Shown here: positions 42,005 to 49,330 of the stretch, piece by piece | How the letters are laid out: each line of letters opens with the position of its first letter | Numbering within the stretch: position 1 is the stretch's first letter | Assembly (NCBI GenBank): GCA_947479755.1 | Contig: CANKAM010000001.1 | Location: 124,001 to 188,000, forward strand | Length of the DNA stretch: 64,000 nucleotides | Reading direction: 5' to 3' | Source: Bacteroidota bacterium | GTDB lineage: Bacteria > Bacteroidota > Bacteroidia > SXHM01 | Made by a program: the position numbers and the translations under genes | The notes under the pieces: generated by a model | What the model saw: only the letters and a program-made list of their open reading frames with translations | Told to the model about the DNA's origin: nothing | The model's database searches: none

Positions 42005-42052
42005 AACTATGACTCGAATCATTGTTTTAAAAATTACTATAAAATACTTTTG
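42005..42052 (+). promoter_or_regulatory. FNR-type box plus perfect -7 element, fnr-hemerythrin promoter
   Basis: Box AACTATGA-CTCGAA-TCATTGTT (42005-42026). TACTTTTG (42045-42052) matches all six specified bases of TAnnTTTG and is centred 33 bp from the box centre. Transcription would start near 42057, so translation starts at ATG 42086, not at a TTG inside the box. Confidence 0.75.
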
Positions 42053-42085
42053 ACCAATGTTAATAAAATTGAATATCAGTCAATA

Positions 42086-42823
42086 ATGGATTTAGAAGTT
42101 AAAAACCACTTTGTTTTAACTAAGAAAAAAGCCTGTAAAAACTGTTGGCTGAAGAGTTGTTTTAGCCAACTAAAAGACAGTAACATAAATAGTAGTACGG
42201 TACTAATTAATAACATCGTCAGGTTGAAAAAAGGGGAAGGCTTAATAAAATCTGGAGATGCTATTTCGGGCTTATATTGTATAAGAGATGGAACTGTTAA
42301 AATTTACAAAACAGGAAATAATAATAAAGAATACATTTTCTGGCGTGCTGGGAAAGGGGAAATTGTTGGTTTAAATTCATTTCTCAACTGTGAAATATTC
42401 TCTTTTTCTGCAACAGCATTAAGTAATGTTAGTGCCTGTTACATTTCCGCTTTAAGTATGCACAAACTGATTAACGAACAACCATTTGTTATTGACGGTC
42501 TGATGCAAAATCTTTGCAGTAAAATGAATTTCATGGAAAGCAGGATAACAAATATTTCAACCAGAAGAAAAAAGGAACAGATTGTAGATTTCCTTTTTCT
42601 TTTAACAAAACAAAATACTGATAAAATACATTGTTCAGTTTCTGTAAATTATTCGGTTGCAGATATTGGAAATTTAATGGGTTTATCAAGAAGTTATGTA
42701 AATAAAGTGCTTCGCGACTTAGAAAAAATGGCCATACTGAAAATCAATAGAAATGAAATATTGATTCACGATATAACTGCATTGGGAGTTGTTTGTGAAT
42801 TTTCTAAAAAAATCCATATTTAA
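42086..42823 (+). CDS. Crp/FNR-family regulator 1 with N-terminal Cys cluster
   Basis: About 245 residues. The N-terminus holds ACKNCWLKSC (C17, C20, C25), the CxxCxxxxC spacing of Fe-S FNR proteins. A cyclic-nucleotide-fold domain follows (GLIKSGDAISGLYCIRDGTVK), then a C-terminal HTH (YSVADIGNLMGLSRSYVNKVLRDLEK). The recognition helix lacks the Glu and Arg that contact TGA in E. coli FNR, so its DNA preference may differ. It is preceded by an FNR-type box (autoregulation) and cotranscribed with hemerythrin. It likely senses oxygen or NO. Confidence 0.85.
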   Translation: MDLEVKNHFVLTKKKACKNCWLKSCFSQLKDSNINSSTVLINNIVRLKKGEGLIKSGDAISGLYCIRDGTVKIYKTGNNNKEYIFWRAGKGEIVGLNSFLNCEIFSFSATALSNVSACYISALSMHKLINEQPFVIDGLMQNLCSKMNFMESRITNISTRRKKEQIVDFLFLLTKQNTDKIHCSVSVNYSVADIGNLMGLSRSYVNKVLRDLEKMAILKINRNEILIHDITALGVVCEFSKKIHI

Positions 42824-42825
42824 TA

Positions 42826-43362
42826 ATGCATAAACAAGATAATAACAGTCCGATTAACATACTTATGAATGAGCATGAAGTAATTACTTCAGCTATTGAC
42901 ATTGCTCTTAAGGCAGATTCACTTATTGGTAAAAATGATGAACTATATTTGAAAGTTGCAACAGAGCTTCTATCATTTTTTCGTAGTTATGCGGATACTA
43001 TACATCATAAGAAGGAAGATATTATTCTCTTTCCTGAAATGATTAGAAAAAATGAATTATTGAAGGGAGGTGTGATAAAAGAGATGTATGAAAATCATTG
43101 TGATTTTCATACTATGATTAATAACACTGAACAATATCTGATTAAAAAGGATTATCTCAGGGCACAGCAACAGCTTCATATATATGCCGAAGCATTACTT
43201 GATCATATAGCTGTTGAAAATGAAGAAGTTTTTCAAATAGCAGAATCTGTTTTTGATGATAGTGAATTAGAAACAATGTATTTCAGGTTTATTGATATTG
43301 ACAGGGAAACAATAAAACCTGAGTTAGAAAATATAGTACAGCAAATCAAGGAATATTTTTGA
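42826..43362 (+). CDS. Hemerythrin HHE-domain protein
   Basis: A 178-residue four-helix protein. Di-iron ligands are readable: H17 (NEHEVI), H60-H61 with following Glu (HHKKEDIILFP), H91/H95 (NHCDFH) and H127 with E131 (DHIAVENEE). This spacing resembles RIC/YtfE-like or signalling hemerythrins, which handle O2 or NO or repair Fe-S centres. It starts 2 bp after the fnr-1 stop, so both are made together, fitting NO stress or anoxia. Confidence 0.88.
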   Translation: MHKQDNNSPINILMNEHEVITSAIDIALKADSLIGKNDELYLKVATELLSFFRSYADTIHHKKEDIILFPEMIRKNELLKGGVIKEMYENHCDFHTMINNTEQYLIKKDYLRAQQQLHIYAEALLDHIAVENEEVFQIAESVFDDSELETMYFRFIDIDRETIKPELENIVQQIKEYF

Positions 43363-43384
43363 ATTTCTGTGAGAATAAAAATTT

Positions 43385-44104
43385 CTATTCTGTAAGGTTA
43401 GCTATTTTTATCAGTTCTTTCAGATTCAATATTTTTATTTTCTTTCCTATCAATTCAATCACTTTGCTTTTATTTAAATCTGATATAATTCTTATGGCAG
43501 TTTCGGTAGTTGTGCCTGAAATATTACCAATTGATTCGCGAGTAAGGGTTGTTTTTATTGTTGCATTGTCTTCCTCTACTCCAAAGAAGTCTTTAAGCAT
43601 TAATAATGTTTCTGAGACTCTTTCGCGAACATGTTTTTGAACTAAGTTCATTGCTTTTACTTCAGCAGATTTTAAATCTGAAGATAAAAGCTTCATAATC
43701 TGAAGTGCTAGAGTATGATTATTTGCTATTTGATTTTGATATACTGATCTTGGAAAATAACATATTAGTGAATCTTCTATGGCTGTTGCTGATGCATGGT
43801 AATTATCATTGCTTAAAAGTGCACGGTATCCAATTACATTTCCCTTTTTTGCAAGTCGCAAAATCTGGTCATTACCATCATAGCCAAGTTTATGAATTTT
43901 GACCTTTCCTGAATAAATACAAAATAATCCCTGAGGATTATTTCCTTCAAAAAAAACAATCTGACCCTTTTTGAAAAAAATAAAAGATTTATTTTCTGAT
44001 AGGTTTGCAAGCTCAATCTTGTTGAGAACACAGAAAATGCTACTCTGTGCAGTTGGACACTCATCACAAGAACTTACTTCAATTATTCCTTTATTGGCGT
44101 GCAC
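43385..44104 (-). CDS. Crp/FNR-family regulator 2 with N-terminal Cys cluster
   Basis: About 239 residues from GTG 44104. Cys ligands C13, C16 and C25 (SCDECPTAQSSIFC) suggest an Fe-S cluster. The cNMP-fold domain (GQIVFFEGNNPQGLFCIYSGKVKIH) is followed by an HTH whose recognition helix TTETAIRII keeps the E..xR contacts of FNR, so it can read TGA half-sites and is the better candidate to bind the repeated box. An in-frame ATG at 44146 exists, but it lies upstream of the predicted -7 element (44125-44132) and would not be transcribed. Convergent with hemerythrin, 22 bp apart. Confidence 0.82.
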   Translation of the reverse strand: MHANKGIIEVSSCDECPTAQSSIFCVLNKIELANLSENKSFIFFKKGQIVFFEGNNPQGLFCIYSGKVKIHKLGYDGNDQILRLAKKGNVIGYRALLSNDNYHASATAIEDSLICYFPRSVYQNQIANNHTLALQIMKLLSSDLKSAEVKAMNLVQKHVRERVSETLLMLKDFFGVEEDNATIKTTLTRESIGNISGTTTETAIRIISDLNKSKVIELIGKKIKILNLKELIKIANLTE

Positions 44105-44124
44105 AAGTATATATTTAAAACATA

Positions 44125-44172
44125 CAAATATTGTATTTTCCATCATACCATAATATGATTAATATCATATAA
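44125..44172 (-). promoter_or_regulatory. FNR-type box plus -7 element, fnr-2 promoter
   Basis: Box TAATATGA-TTAATA-TCATATAA (44151-44172; fully symmetric arms with C/G replaced by A/T). AATATTTG (44125-44132, 5 of 6 of TAnnTTTG) is centred 33 bp away on the minus strand. Implies autoregulation and a start of transcription near 44120. Confidence 0.55.
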
Positions 44173-44236
44173 TAAAATGATAATAATTAGCAATTGATTT
44201 GAAGACAATTCAATGCAACAGAAGGCAATAATCTGA

Positions 44237-44656
44237 CTATAACCTTTCCCATGTTAGCTTTTTACCAATTCCCAAGGTATTGTCCGTCATTTTAATGGTA
44301 GCAAGTTCTACTCCCCACATTTTGCCTGTAATAGCTAATGCAAACGGAAATTTTTTGTAATAAATTTTTCTTGCCTTATCAAGTAGATTATCTGCAGGAG
44401 CAACAAAATTTCCGGTAAACTGAATTCCTTTTATTGTTCCTATTTTATCTAAATCAGGCAGAATAGTGCCAGCAATTGCATTGTTTTTTATTGCCTGAGA
44501 AATATGCTTTGTGTTTTTGTCTGATTTAAAGATTAGCATTTTTTCATCGTTCATAAATGCATAAAAGCAGTTGGCACAATAAGGAATATTATCCTCACAA
44601 GTGCAAAATGTCAGGTTTTTCTGCTTTTCAATAAAGGTTTCGATTCGTATGTCCAT
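44237..44656 (-). CDS. Pyridoxamine 5'-phosphate oxidase-like FMN-binding protein
   Basis: A 139-residue split-barrel protein: IEKQKNLTFCTCEDNIPYCANCFYAF at the start, KSDKNTKHISQAIKNN in the middle, the pattern of PNPOx-like general-stress or nitroreductase-type flavin proteins. Extra Cys (C18, C20, C27, C30) near the N-terminus are unusual and might bind metal. Last gene of the redox operon, 2 bp after the ferredoxin, with which it may exchange electrons. Confidence 0.8.
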   Translation of the reverse strand: MDIRIETFIEKQKNLTFCTCEDNIPYCANCFYAFMNDEKMLIFKSDKNTKHISQAIKNNAIAGTILPDLDKIGTIKGIQFTGNFVAPADNLLDKARKIYYKKFPFALAITGKMWGVELATIKMTDNTLGIGKKLTWERL

Positions 44657-44658
44657 TT

Positions 44659-44886
44659 TTACAATTCTTCAATTCTGATTATATTAACAGGACAATTTTT
44701 TGATGCTTTAATAATAGCTTGCAATTCATCATCCCCTACAACAAGTGAATAGATATTATTTTTGCTTTTTGCTCCTACTAATACACATTTACCATCTTTC
44801 CTTGATATGCGCCACCTGAAAGGAGATGCTTCAACGCAGGCGTTGCAGCCAATACATTTTTCGCGATACTGAGTGATGCGTATCAT
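44659..44886 (-). CDS. Single-cluster [4Fe-4S] ferredoxin
   Basis: A 75-residue protein with CIGCNAC near the N-terminus and a distant NCPVN Cys (CxxCxxC...CP), the spacing of monocluster [4Fe-4S] ferredoxins. Cytosolic. Its start overlaps the U32 gene by 4 bp and it is followed 2 bp later by the flavin protein, suggesting it supplies electrons to one of them. Confidence 0.87.
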   Translation of the reverse strand: MIRITQYREKCIGCNACVEASPFRWRISRKDGKCVLVGAKSKNNIYSLVVGDDELQAIIKASKNCPVNIIRIEEL

Positions 44887-46118
44887 AAAGCATCTATTAC
44901 TTTATATAATTTATCAGAGGGGCGTATTTTGCTCGGTACCGGCATTGAAAAAATATCTCCCTTTTTTACAGAATCAACTGAAGTATTCTTTAAATGCATT
45001 TCCATGACTTTTGTGTAAACAACACCTGTGGTTGGTCCTGTTATTAGAACATCATTTCCAACAGAAAGCTGATTGGCTTCAAGTTTAAACTCACCTATTT
45101 TCTTTTTACTGTAGAAGCCAATTCCTTTTCCGATGTAGCTTTTAATTTTTGTTGCTTTTGAACCATGATCATCTGTCCATTCGCCCATTTCTTTTCCTAA
45201 ATAATAACCACCCCAGAAACCTCTGTTAAAGACAGTTGCAAGATCTTCCATCCATCTTTCAACCTTTGCTTTTGTGTAGGTTTTATCATTGATTGCATCT
45301 ATTGCTGCTCTGTAGCATTTTGTTGTAGTATAAACATAATCGGCAGCCCGTCCTCGGCCTTCAATTTTTAGAATATTTACTCCGGCTTTTATTATTTTGT
45401 CAAGAAAATTGATGGTGCACAAATCTTTTGCAGACATGATGTATTCATTATCAACTTCAAATTCCACACCTTCCTCTTTATCTGTAACAATATAGCTACG
45501 CCTACAATTTTGAATACAGGCGCCTCTGTTTGCAGAAGCGAAATTTGAATGTAAGCTAAGGTAACATTTCCCGGAAACAGCCATGCACAGAGCTCCGTGT
45601 GCAAACACTTCAATTTTCACCAACTCGCCAGAAGGACCTTTAATATTTTTACGTAGTATTTGTTTGGCAATATCTGTTATTTGCCTCAAACTTAACTCAC
45701 GGGAAAGGACAATAGTATCGGCATAGGCTGAATAGAACTGAACGCTTTCTATATTGCAGACATTGGCCTGCGTAGAAATATGAACAGGCATACCTTTTTG
45801 CTTTGCATAACTTAACACAGCATGGTCACAGGCAATGATTGCATCTATCTTGTTTTTTTTTGCACTGTTAACAATGCTTTTCATTAAACTTAAATCGTGA
45901 TCGTAAATAATGGTGTTAATTGTGATGTAGGTTTTAACATTAGAAGACTTGCAGATTTTTCGTATTTCTTTAAGGTCGTTAACCGTAAAATTACTGCTTG
46001 ACCTTGCCCGCATGTTCAGTTGTTCTATTCCAAAATAAACGGCATTTGCACCACCTTGTATAGCAGCATGCAAGGATTCAAATGATCCTGCAGGTGACAG
46101 TAATTCAACTTTATTCAT
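44883..46118 (-). CDS. U32 peptidase-family protein
   Basis: A 411-residue protein opening ELLSPAGSFESLHAAIQGGANAVYFG and carrying the U32 signature EVFAHGALCMAVSGKCYLS, then RGACIQNCRRSY. Characterised relatives are not peptidases: UbiU/UbiV hydroxylate quinone precursors without O2, and RlhA/TrhP hydroxylate RNA, using [4Fe-4S] clusters. The four Cys here fit such a cluster. Coupled with a ferredoxin gene (4-bp overlap), which fits a reductive Fe-S enzyme working anaerobically. Confidence 0.88.
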   Translation of the reverse strand: MNKVELLSPAGSFESLHAAIQGGANAVYFGIEQLNMRARSSSNFTVNDLKEIRKICKSSNVKTYITINTIIYDHDLSLMKSIVNSAKKNKIDAIIACDHAVLSYAKQKGMPVHISTQANVCNIESVQFYSAYADTIVLSRELSLRQITDIAKQILRKNIKGPSGELVKIEVFAHGALCMAVSGKCYLSLHSNFASANRGACIQNCRRSYIVTDKEEGVEFEVDNEYIMSAKDLCTINFLDKIIKAGVNILKIEGRGRAADYVYTTTKCYRAAIDAINDKTYTKAKVERWMEDLATVFNRGFWGGYYLGKEMGEWTDDHGSKATKIKSYIGKGIGFYSKKKIGEFKLEANQLSVGNDVLITGPTTGVVYTKVMEMHLKNTSVDSVKKGDIFSMPVPSKIRPSDKLYKVIDAL

Positions 46119-46121
46119 GTT

Positions 46122-47039
46122 CTACAATCCGTCCATGAGTGTAATTAAATCTGCTTCTGAAATCTCTTCCATTGTAACGTTCAGTGTCTGGTTTGCTGTA
46201 ACCGATATCTCTTCATAGTAATGAAACATGCTTCCTGAAGAATTTTGGGCAAAGCAAAGCACTTTTACAGTTGAACCTATTGGAATATTAACTCCGCTGT
46301 TTTCATAAATCTGCATCACTGATTTAATGTCGGGGAAATATAAAAATTTCATCACGTTAGTAAGATCATCGTCATCCGATTCAAAAGTAATTGTAGTAAG
46401 CGGGTCGGGACTATCATAAAAATAATCACAGTTTATCCAGCCCATAACAGGAACAAGCAGGCTGTAATATTCGGCCGTATCGGGTTGAATAAATTCAAGC
46501 GCATCAACTCCCGGACTATTGCTTACATCTGATGCATTATCCATCCAGTCAATAATATCGCCCACTTCTTTTCCGTAGAAAATAGACATTTGCGGATCAA
46601 GATTTTGCGCAGGTGTTTTTGCTGCATATACTTTTCCTGGTTTGAGCACAAGTTCTTCATTGTCCTTGAAAGCTCTTACTCTTATTTCACCAGCTGTAAC
46701 CAGTAAATTGCTTTGTGCAACAGTTGGCATGGCATACAATTCCATGTCTTTAGGTTTGTAAATCTCAATCAATTTGATGATGATTGGATAACTAACATCG
46801 TTTCCGTTTGTGTACATAAAAATGGAGCTATCCATCCAAAGATGTGTGTTCTGGTTGCCGATAATAGGTCCTCCGCTATCTCCATTCAGGATAAATTCCT
46901 GTTCCTCGGGACGGTTATTATACATAAAATCATCGGGCGATGAGTATTCGTTCAACTCAACCCGTTGCTTAGAACATGCTGAAATCAGCATTAATATTAC
47001 TGAAAATAAAAGCAGTGCTTTTTGAAGTTTATTTTTCAT
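46122..47039 (-). CDS. Unknown lipoprotein of the redox operon
   Basis: A 305-residue protein with lipobox ISAC (signal MKNKLQKALLLFSVILMLISAC). It has the NGDSGGPIIG motif near the N-terminus, but no Ser-protease fold is evident. The body looks beta-sandwich-like (EIRVRAFKDNEELVLKPGKVYAAK, ITFESDDDDLTNVMKFLYFPD). Acidic Asp runs could bind Ca2+. It is located 3 bp before the U32 gene and 68 bp after the beta-barrel gene. Function unknown. Confidence 0.7.
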   Translation of the reverse strand: MKNKLQKALLLFSVILMLISACSKQRVELNEYSSPDDFMYNNRPEEQEFILNGDSGGPIIGNQNTHLWMDSSIFMYTNGNDVSYPIIIKLIEIYKPKDMELYAMPTVAQSNLLVTAGEIRVRAFKDNEELVLKPGKVYAAKTPAQNLDPQMSIFYGKEVGDIIDWMDNASDVSNSPGVDALEFIQPDTAEYYSLLVPVMGWINCDYFYDSPDPLTTITFESDDDDLTNVMKFLYFPDIKSVMQIYENSGVNIPIGSTVKVLCFAQNSSGSMFHYYEEISVTANQTLNVTMEEISEADLITLMDGL

Positions 47040-47107
47040 GATTTTTATTTTTTTAGTTAATATCTAAGGTATTGCATTCGACATTTGATGGATGGGTTAT
47101 ATACTTG

Positions 47108-47626
47108 TTATTGATAAGCTGGGCATGAGCTTCTGCTTCTGCCCAACCATTCGGGATAATACATTATTCCTACATGAATAGTTCCTTCTTTCCACAGGGG
47201 GTTGTATCTGTATTCGGCAAAAGGGCGGAATTTACCATCGCCATAAGCCATTCCGGCTCCAACTTCTGCAATTACACTAAAGGGTTTGGCTTTTTTCCAA
47301 TGAGATTCAGAATAATTAATCCAGTAATTGGCACTGCCTCCTGCAATAAGGTAGTTATAGAATTTGCCCAAATAAAAAACACGGTAATGAAAATTTACTG
47401 CACCAAATAATTCGTGTACTTTATTAAAGGGCATAAAATACATCACTTGCGGAACAACTGAAAACCGATTGAACAAACCTATTTCTGCTCTTGCTCCAAC
47501 TCCTACAGCCTCTGTTTGGAAATTATAAATTGCCGACACCCCGATACCAAATTTATCCTGAGAATAAGATGCTTTGTTTATTAACAGAAGCAGTAAAACA
47601 AAAGACAAAACTCTTTTCGCAGTCAT
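47108..47626 (-). CDS. Small outer-membrane beta-barrel protein
   Basis: A 172-residue protein with signal peptide ending ASYSQ and about eight amphipathic strands ending in aromatic residues (FGIGVSAIYNFQTEAVGVGARAEIGLFN-type opening, RPFAEYRYNPLWKEGTIHVGIMYYP). Fits an eight-stranded OmpW/OmpX-size barrel. It lies between the monohaem cytochrome and the lipoprotein and may form part of an outer-membrane complex. Confidence 0.7.
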   Translation of the reverse strand: MTAKRVLSFVLLLLLINKASYSQDKFGIGVSAIYNFQTEAVGVGARAEIGLFNRFSVVPQVMYFMPFNKVHELFGAVNFHYRVFYLGKFYNYLIAGGSANYWINYSESHWKKAKPFSVIAEVGAGMAYGDGKFRPFAEYRYNPLWKEGTIHVGIMYYPEWLGRSRSSCPAYQ

Positions 47627-47639
47627 CTTCTAAAGTTAA

Positions 47640-48029
47640 TTAGTTATTCTTTGCACCCTCGTCAATCCACCTTAAAATAATATCAATATCATTTTGCGAA
47701 AGGGGTGTTCCTGTTGAAGGCATAACCGGGGCAATAACTCCTGTTATTCTCTTATATAACGTGCTTTGTTCAGGATTTATTGTGTCTATATAAGGAGCAT
47801 TGTATCCTGTTGCCGAGAGTTCATACCATGAACAGCATGATTTTAAGTTCAGATAAGAGTGATTTTCATCGTGGCAGGAAATGCAATATGAATCAAAAAT
47901 AGGCTGTATCTCCGTTGAAAAACTAACCGATGGAACAACAGTTGGCGGAACAATATATGGACCGCTGTCTTTTTCGCAGGAAAACAGAGTAATTGAAATC
48001 AAGATTGTGGTAATTAGTTTTATCTTCAT
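47640..48029 (-). CDS. Monohaem cytochrome c-like lipoprotein
   Basis: A 129-residue lipoprotein (signal ending LFSC). One haem site CISCHD is preceded by STEIQPIFDSY, and the C-terminus LSQNDIDIILRWIDEGAKNN is typical of planctomycete-type cytochrome c domains. An extra SCCSW pair of Cys lies after the haem motif. Its start overlaps the DUF5777 gene by 4 bp. Likely electron carrier on the periplasmic or outer face of the outer membrane. Confidence 0.8.
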   Translation of the reverse strand: MKIKLITTILISITLFSCEKDSGPYIVPPTVVPSVSFSTEIQPIFDSYCISCHDENHSYLNLKSCCSWYELSATGYNAPYIDTINPEQSTLYKRITGVIAPVMPSTGTPLSQNDIDIILRWIDEGAKNN

Positions 48030-48916
48030 TGAGGTGGTAATTTTTTCTTTTTATACCAGAATACTCTTCTCATATTGAAGCCGAGTGCAAAGTTTCCTTT
48101 CAGGTAGTTAAATGAGTTTTTGGTGTATGCGTCCTGTTCAAGCAATTCATTGGTTGAAGAAATAACAATCTGGAAAGTATGACCAACTGTTCCCGATTCC
48201 CATGCAATGGACAATGGATAGTCATTGTTTCCCGGACGATTATTAAAACGGTAGGCATATTCAAAAATCACAGATGATTTAAGACTTGTTTTTATTGAGC
48301 CACCAATCGGAATGCTGAATGTCAGATTTTCTGAGTTTGCAGAAGCCAGATTTTTGTAGATGATTACAGGTGCTATCTGAAATGAAATGCGTTCAGAAAA
48401 TTTTCGGGCAATTATTACTTGAAAATTATATGCCAGACGGTGGCTGGATTTGTATTCAAAGGGTGTTACCGTATCATTGAAATAAGCGTAGTTAGGCACT
48501 TTGGGGAATTTGTCGGTCATAATCCCCATATTAAAATATGCGGCTATTGAAAGTGGCATTTTATTATCCTCGGTTTGACGGAAAATAAGATACTTGGCTT
48601 CAAGGTCAATTGTTTTCCCGGTCTTGGTTCTTCCAGCGCCAACGTATAAATTCTTGAGTATCGGAAATGCAAAACCAAAACGGATGTTTGCAGGCAAATC
48701 CAATCCGAGAAACTGTTGATACATTGAACTATCTGCCCCTATCATTCCAAAACGATGACGGATACTGAAGTCAAATCCTTTCTGAGGAATTACCTCGGTG
48801 GTTTGCATATTGACTAACTGAATACTACGAAAAGTATTGAAAACATAAGATTTCTCCTCCTGAGCAGAACCATTCAGCGACAAAAAAAATAAAATAATTA
48901 GTATACTTTTTCTCAT
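48026..48916 (-). CDS. DUF5777-like outer-membrane beta-barrel protein
   Basis: A 296-residue protein with signal peptide ending GSAQ, then FNTFRSIQLVNMQTTEVIPQKGFDFSIRHRFG, the recognisable opening of DUF5777 barrels, and many amphipathic strands to the C-terminus. Overlaps both neighbouring cytochrome genes by 4 bp. DUF5777 proteins repeatedly sit next to cytochromes in Bacteroidota, which would fit a barrel sheath or scaffold for electron transfer; this is inference. Confidence 0.82.
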   Translation of the reverse strand: MRKSILIILFFLSLNGSAQEEKSYVFNTFRSIQLVNMQTTEVIPQKGFDFSIRHRFGMIGADSSMYQQFLGLDLPANIRFGFAFPILKNLYVGAGRTKTGKTIDLEAKYLIFRQTEDNKMPLSIAAYFNMGIMTDKFPKVPNYAYFNDTVTPFEYKSSHRLAYNFQVIIARKFSERISFQIAPVIIYKNLASANSENLTFSIPIGGSIKTSLKSSVIFEYAYRFNNRPGNNDYPLSIAWESGTVGHTFQIVISSTNELLEQDAYTKNSFNYLKGNFALGFNMRRVFWYKKKKLPPQ

Positions 48917-49326
48917 TCTGTTTTAGCCGTTTTACCAAGTTCACGGATATAGCACACCAATTTCCATCGTTGTTGTTTTGAGAACAGCTGTTCGTATGCC
49001 GGCATTTGTCCTCGGCCCTTTGTTATTTTCCATAATAGGGCACCGTCTGTTTCCTTTAATAGCTTATTAGAAGTATGGTCGGCTGGTTTTGTAGTTAATC
49101 CTACTGCTGCCGGACCATTGCCTTTGCCGCTGTAGCCGTGACACGACCAGCAGGTGCTTTCGTAAATTTTTTTTCCTTCGGCAATTGCCTTTGCATTATT
49201 TAAAAAAGGATTTGTAAGCGTATCAAAAGAAACAGGCGCAACCCATTCATCATTGCCGGCTTGTTTGTTCCCGTTAAGAATTATCCAACCCGTAAACAAG
49301 GCGATAATTATACTCAGTGTTTTCAT
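48913..49326 (-). CDS. Monohaem cytochrome c
   Basis: About 137 residues from ATG 49326, giving a signal-anchor (MKTLSIIIALFTGWIIL). Haem site CWSCHG (C59-H63) with KGNGPAAVGLTTKPADHT after it, and MPAYEQLF supplies the probable Met ligand. A soluble or inner-membrane-anchored periplasmic carrier. It starts 4 bp after the polyferredoxin gene, which makes it the likely electron acceptor of that protein. Confidence 0.85.
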   Translation of the reverse strand: MKTLSIIIALFTGWIILNGNKQAGNDEWVAPVSFDTLTNPFLNNAKAIAEGKKIYESTCWSCHGYSGKGNGPAAVGLTTKPADHTSNKLLKETDGALLWKITKGRGQMPAYEQLFSKQQRWKLVCYIRELGKTAKTE

Positions 49327-49330
49327 GTGT

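Noticed and set aside
46122-47039. Trypsin-like serine protease, from the NGDSGGPIIG motif
   Set aside because: No matching His/Asp motifs or protease fold around it, and the motif lies at the very N-terminus of the mature protein.
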